DNA of 64,000 bases from Comamonadaceae bacterium (GTDB taxonomy: Bacteria > Pseudomonadota > Gammaproteobacteria > Burkholderiales > Burkholderiaceae_C). This document shows, in pieces, positions 61,508 through 64,000 of the stretch. The DNA lies in contig CANJQN010000010.1 in NCBI GenBank assembly GCA_947476465.1, positions 1-64,000 of the forward strand, written 5' to 3'. Positions within the stretch are counted from its first letter, which is position 1; the number at the start of each line of letters is the position of its first letter. The notes below the pieces were generated by a model, which did not search any database, had not been told where the DNA came from, and saw only the letters and a list, made by a program, of their open reading frames with translations. Made by a program: the position numbers and the translations under genes.

Positions 61508-62374
61508 GTGCCATATCAATCCATTTTTCAGTCCGGCATGTTCGCGGGCAAGACCATCATCATCACCGGCGGTGGCAGCGGCATCGGCCGTTGTAACGCG
61601 CACGAGCTGGCCAGCCTGGGCGCCAGGGTGGTGATCGTTGGGCGCAATGCCGACAAGCTCGACACCGTGCGCCAGGAGATCGAAGCCGATGGCGGTGCCG
61701 TCGAAACCCGCATCTGCGATATCCGCGAGGAAAGCGCCGTACGTGCATGTGTGGCTTCGGTGCTCAAGTCCGCCGGCCGCATCGATGGCCTGGTGAACAA
61801 CGCAGGCGGCCAGTACCGCTCTCCCATCGAATCCATCTCGACCAAGGGCTTCGAAGCGGTTGTGAGAAACAACCTCACCGGTGGGTTCATTTTCATGCGA
61901 GAGGTCTATACGCAGTGGATGAAGGATCACGGCGGCGCCGTGGTCAACATCATTGCGGACATCTGGGGCGGGTGGCCCAACTTTTCTCATTCGGCCGCTG
62001 CACGCGGCGGCATGCACACCCTGACCGAATGCGCCGCCTGCGAGTGGGCCCCTGCCAAGGTACGGGTCAACTCCGTCGCGCCCGGCGCCATCATGACTAG
62101 CGGCCTGGACACCTATGAACGCCAGGACGATGAGTTCATCCGCCGCGTTCCAAGCAAGGTGCCGATGCAACGCTTCGGGACCGAGGCCGAGGTGTCCTCA
62201 GTGATCACCTTCCTGCTGTCACCCGGCGCCGCCTACATCACTGGCAGCTGCATGCGGGTCGATGGTGGCGCGCCGAATGCACGCGAGATCTGGTGGCCCA
62301 GCACCGAACACGAGGCCAGCCCGCAGTTCAACGGCTTTCATCGATCAAACGTTCCCGAAGTGCTTCAGCGCTGA
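61508..62374 (+). CDS. SDR-family enoyl-CoA reductase-like protein (PECR/DECR type)
   Basis: The 288-residue protein has the cofactor motif IITGGGSGIGRCNAHEL and VNNAGGQYRSP but the usual catalytic YxxxK is replaced by SAAAR (SHSAAARGGMHTLTE). Peroxisomal trans-2-enoyl-CoA reductases and 2,4-dienoyl-CoA reductases show the same replacement, so reduction of an unsaturated CoA ester is more likely than alcohol oxidation. AAGGAG precedes the GTG start. It is co-linear with the acyl-CoA dehydrogenase and the binding-protein gene. Confidence 0.75.
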   Translation: MPYQSIFQSGMFAGKTIIITGGGSGIGRCNAHELASLGARVVIVGRNADKLDTVRQEIEADGGAVETRICDIREESAVRACVASVLKSAGRIDGLVNNAGGQYRSPIESISTKGFEAVVRNNLTGGFIFMREVYTQWMKDHGGAVVNIIADIWGGWPNFSHSAAARGGMHTLTECAACEWAPAKVRVNSVAPGAIMTSGLDTYERQDDEFIRRVPSKVPMQRFGTEAEVSSVITFLLSPGAAYITGSCMRVDGGAPNAREIWWPSTEHEASPQFNGFHRSNVPEVLQR

Positions 62375-62426
62375 GCTGGGCAAACGTCACGACAGTCCCT
62401 CTCAACAACCCGTAACGGAGACAAGC

Positions 62427-63629
62427 ATGAGCACCATTCAAAGACGCACCGTTCTACGCGCCGCCGCGGCAGCCGCGGTAGGCGCCCCCTTGGCAGCCCC
62501 TTCGGTGTGGGCCCAGGGTAAATCGGAGATCGTGATCGCGGCGGCGCAGCCGGTCACCGGGGTGTTTTCGACACCCGGCGGATACCTCAATGCGGGCCTG
62601 GGTGACTACATCGCCTGGCGCAACTCGCAGGGCGGTGTGCTGGGACACAAGTTGCGCTACGTGTGGGAAGACAGCAGCTTCAAGACCGACCAGGCGGTGG
62701 GGATCTTCAAGAAGTTGATGGCTGCCGAAAAGCCCTCGTTCTTCTACCTGGACAACACGGGCTCATGCAGGGCCGTCGCCAATGACGCGCTGGCATCCGG
62801 CACGGTGGTGACCTCCAGCCCTTCGCTGGCCGGTGTGCTGGCCGACCGCAAGGGCTTGCCACACAACTTTATCGCGGGGCCGACCTACGGCGCCATGCAC
62901 GAGGTCCTGATGGAGTACATCGCCCGCAGCGCTCGCGGCTCGACGGTCAAGCCCAAGGTGGCCCTGGTCTACACCGAATCCGAGTTTGGGCGCGACGGCA
63001 TCCCCGCCTCCAAGGCGCGGGCCGAGAAGCTGGGTATCCCGATCGTGGCCGAGATCATGACCAAGGTCACCGGCATGGACGTTTCGGCCGAGGTCGCCCG
63101 GCTGAGGCGAGTACGGCCCGACATCGTGGTGTTCCAGGGTTATGTGGTGGCGCCCATTCCCGAGTTCGTGCGGCAGATGCGTGAGGCGGGCATGCAGGCC
63201 CAGGTGATGGGCACGATCTGGAGCTCGGACCAACCCGCGCTGGACGCCTTGAGCGCGTTGGGGGAGCGCTACATGGGTGTAGTGCCCTACCGCTACTGGT
63301 ACGACGACGAGTCTTCAATGATGAAGACGATGCGCGACTACGTGGCCAAGACCCGGCCTAACATGCCCTTCGTGTCGCACTTCTACGTCAACGCTTGGCT
63401 GGCGGGCATGGTGTTCGCCGAGATCGCCGAGCGCTGCATCAAGGCCGGCAAGCCCTTGCGCTTGCCCAATATGGTGGCGGCGATGGATTCCATGAAGGAA
63501 TGGGATTCGGGCGGGTTGGCTGGTTTGCTGGCCGACCTGAGCAATCGGCAGATCGCGTCTGGCCGCCTGTACCAGCTCGATCCTTCAACCAAGCGCATGG
63601 CGCCCGCAAGCGGATGGATCCGAGCCTGA
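62427..63629 (+). CDS. LivK-type ABC transporter substrate-binding protein
   Basis: The 400-residue product begins with a Tat-like signal (TIQRRTVLRAAAAAAVGAPLA) and a type-1 periplasmic binding fold: IVIAAAQPVTGVFSTPGGYLN at the mature N-terminus and VALVYTESEFGRDG near residue 185. Such receptors feed ABC importers for aromatic or branched-chain acids. The permease and ATPase genes are not in the window and may follow. ATG 62427 has CGGAG upstream. Its 3' end overlaps the ligase gene by 16 bp. Confidence 0.85.
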   Translation: MSTIQRRTVLRAAAAAAVGAPLAAPSVWAQGKSEIVIAAAQPVTGVFSTPGGYLNAGLGDYIAWRNSQGGVLGHKLRYVWEDSSFKTDQAVGIFKKLMAAEKPSFFYLDNTGSCRAVANDALASGTVVTSSPSLAGVLADRKGLPHNFIAGPTYGAMHEVLMEYIARSARGSTVKPKVALVYTESEFGRDGIPASKARAEKLGIPIVAEIMTKVTGMDVSAEVARLRRVRPDIVVFQGYVVAPIPEFVRQMREAGMQAQVMGTIWSSDQPALDALSALGERYMGVVPYRYWYDDESSMMKTMRDYVAKTRPNMPFVSHFYVNAWLAGMVFAEIAERCIKAGKPLRLPNMVAAMDSMKEWDSGGLAGLLADLSNRQIASGRLYQLDPSTKRMAPASGWIRA

Positions 63630-64000
63630 ACTCCATCGCGCCGACGCTGCCCGAGCAGTTGCTGCATTGGGCGCGCACCCGTGGCGACGCGGTGGCGCTG
63701 CGCCAGAAGGAGTTCGGCGTCTGGCGGCCCGTCACCTGGCGCGAATACGCCGATCGGGCGCGCCGCTTCGGGCTGGGACTGCGGCAGTTGGGCTTGGAGC
63801 GCGGCCAGTGCCTGGCCGTGCTGTCGGAGAACCGGCTGGAATGGGTCTACGCCGAGTTGGGCGCTGCCATGGTGGGCGTGGTCGCCGCAGGTGTCTACCC
63901 TACGTCACCGGCGGCCGAAGTGCAGTACCTGCTCGATCTGTGCGAGGCACCGGTCATCGTGGTCGAGGACCAGGAACAACTGGACAAAGTGCTCGCGATC
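63614..64000 (+). CDS. AMP-dependent acyl-CoA synthetase, N-terminal part (cut by window end)
   Basis: An open frame from ATG 63614 to the window end gives 129 residues: TLPEQLLHWARTRGDAVALRQ, then GLGLRQLGLERGQCLAVLSENRLEWVYAELGAAMVG (in part), the N-terminal pattern of ANL-superfamily ligases (long-chain acyl- or aromatic-acid-CoA ligases). The AMP-binding and catalytic-lysine motifs lie beyond the window. Overlap with the binding-protein gene indicates co-transcription. It is likely the activating enzyme of this operon, in the place AliA holds in cyclohexanecarboxylate clusters. Confidence 0.8.
   Translation, partial: MDPSLNSIAPTLPEQLLHWARTRGDAVALRQKEFGVWRPVTWREYADRARRFGLGLRQLGLERGQCLAVLSENRLEWVYAELGAAMVGVVAAGVYPTSPAAEVQYLLDLCEAPVIVVEDQEQLDKVLAI

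Overview
The window looks like a chromosomal segment of a beta-proteobacterium of the order Burkholderiales, most likely family Comamonadaceae. The evidence is high GC and the housekeeping neighbourhoods: argD-argF beside a DUF3579 gene, rpsT divergent from murJ, purM divergent from hda-HAD-pcnB-folK, a long AcnA, and many Bug-type periplasmic binding proteins. No tRNA, rRNA, CRISPR array or prophage was seen.

Positions 1-2943 are accessory. The window opens inside the 3' end of a probable IS3-family insertion sequence, which appears to have cut off the last part of a LysR regulator. That regulator is divergent from a Tat-exported nitroreductase-like (Acg) protein, which is followed by a periplasmic histidine phosphatase.

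Positions 3334-19229 form a catabolic island of visibly lower GC, organised around a NahR/NodD-type LysR regulator (10715-11632). It has two half-clusters with a repeated kit: a thiolase-fold enzyme, a DUF35 zinc-ribbon/OB-fold partner, a fumarate-reductase-like flavoprotein and Bug binding proteins. The left half ends in an aromatic route: FAH-family hydrolase, 3-hydroxybenzoate 6-hydroxylase-like monooxygenase, gentisate dioxygenase. The right half adds an NDP-forming acyl-CoA synthetase. Both thiolase-fold proteins lack the usual catalytic cysteines, which suggests a retro-aldol, Ltp2-like activity. I read the island as uptake of an acid, CoA activation, flavin-dependent desaturation or aromatisation, side-chain cleavage, and entry into gentisate ring cleavage. 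The substrate is unknown.

Positions 19267-27131 hold resistance and sulfur modules. A decayed galactose-oxidase-like gene marks the boundary. Then come a GAPDH-arsJ-arsR arsenate-efflux operon with a perfect 18-bp palindrome in front, a deleted hupE/ureJ-like remnant, and a persulfide/H2S locus (MBL-fold persulfide dioxygenase divergent from a BigR-type repressor, two YeeE/YedE half-transporters, a TIGR01244 protein, a SulP transporter).

Positions 27109-32805 are a probable light- or photo-oxidation-responsive lipid cluster: five minus-strand genes (NTF2-like, SDR, cyclopropane-fatty-acid-synthase-like methyltransferase, DUF1365, FAD amine oxidase) divergent from a MerR regulator carrying the Wx9EH cobalamin photoreceptor motif.

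Positions 32875-57722 are mostly core: SbmA/BacA-like transporter, acnA with an overlapping FAD monooxygenase, YkgJ protein, argF, argD, rpsT, murJ, SirB1, purM, hda, HAD phosphatase, pcnB, folK, a two-cytochrome plus ferredoxin operon, DUF808, a methyltransferase, an L,D-transpeptidase and gshA. Two inverted copies of a GC-rich hairpin repeat lie about 8 kb apart.

Positions 57801-64000 start a second catabolic operon for an alicyclic, aromatic or fatty acid: SDR, MarR regulator with a 20-bp operator, enoyl-CoA hydratase, AliB-like acyl-CoA dehydrogenase, PECR/DECR-like SDR, LivK-type binding protein and an AMP-dependent CoA ligase cut by the window end.
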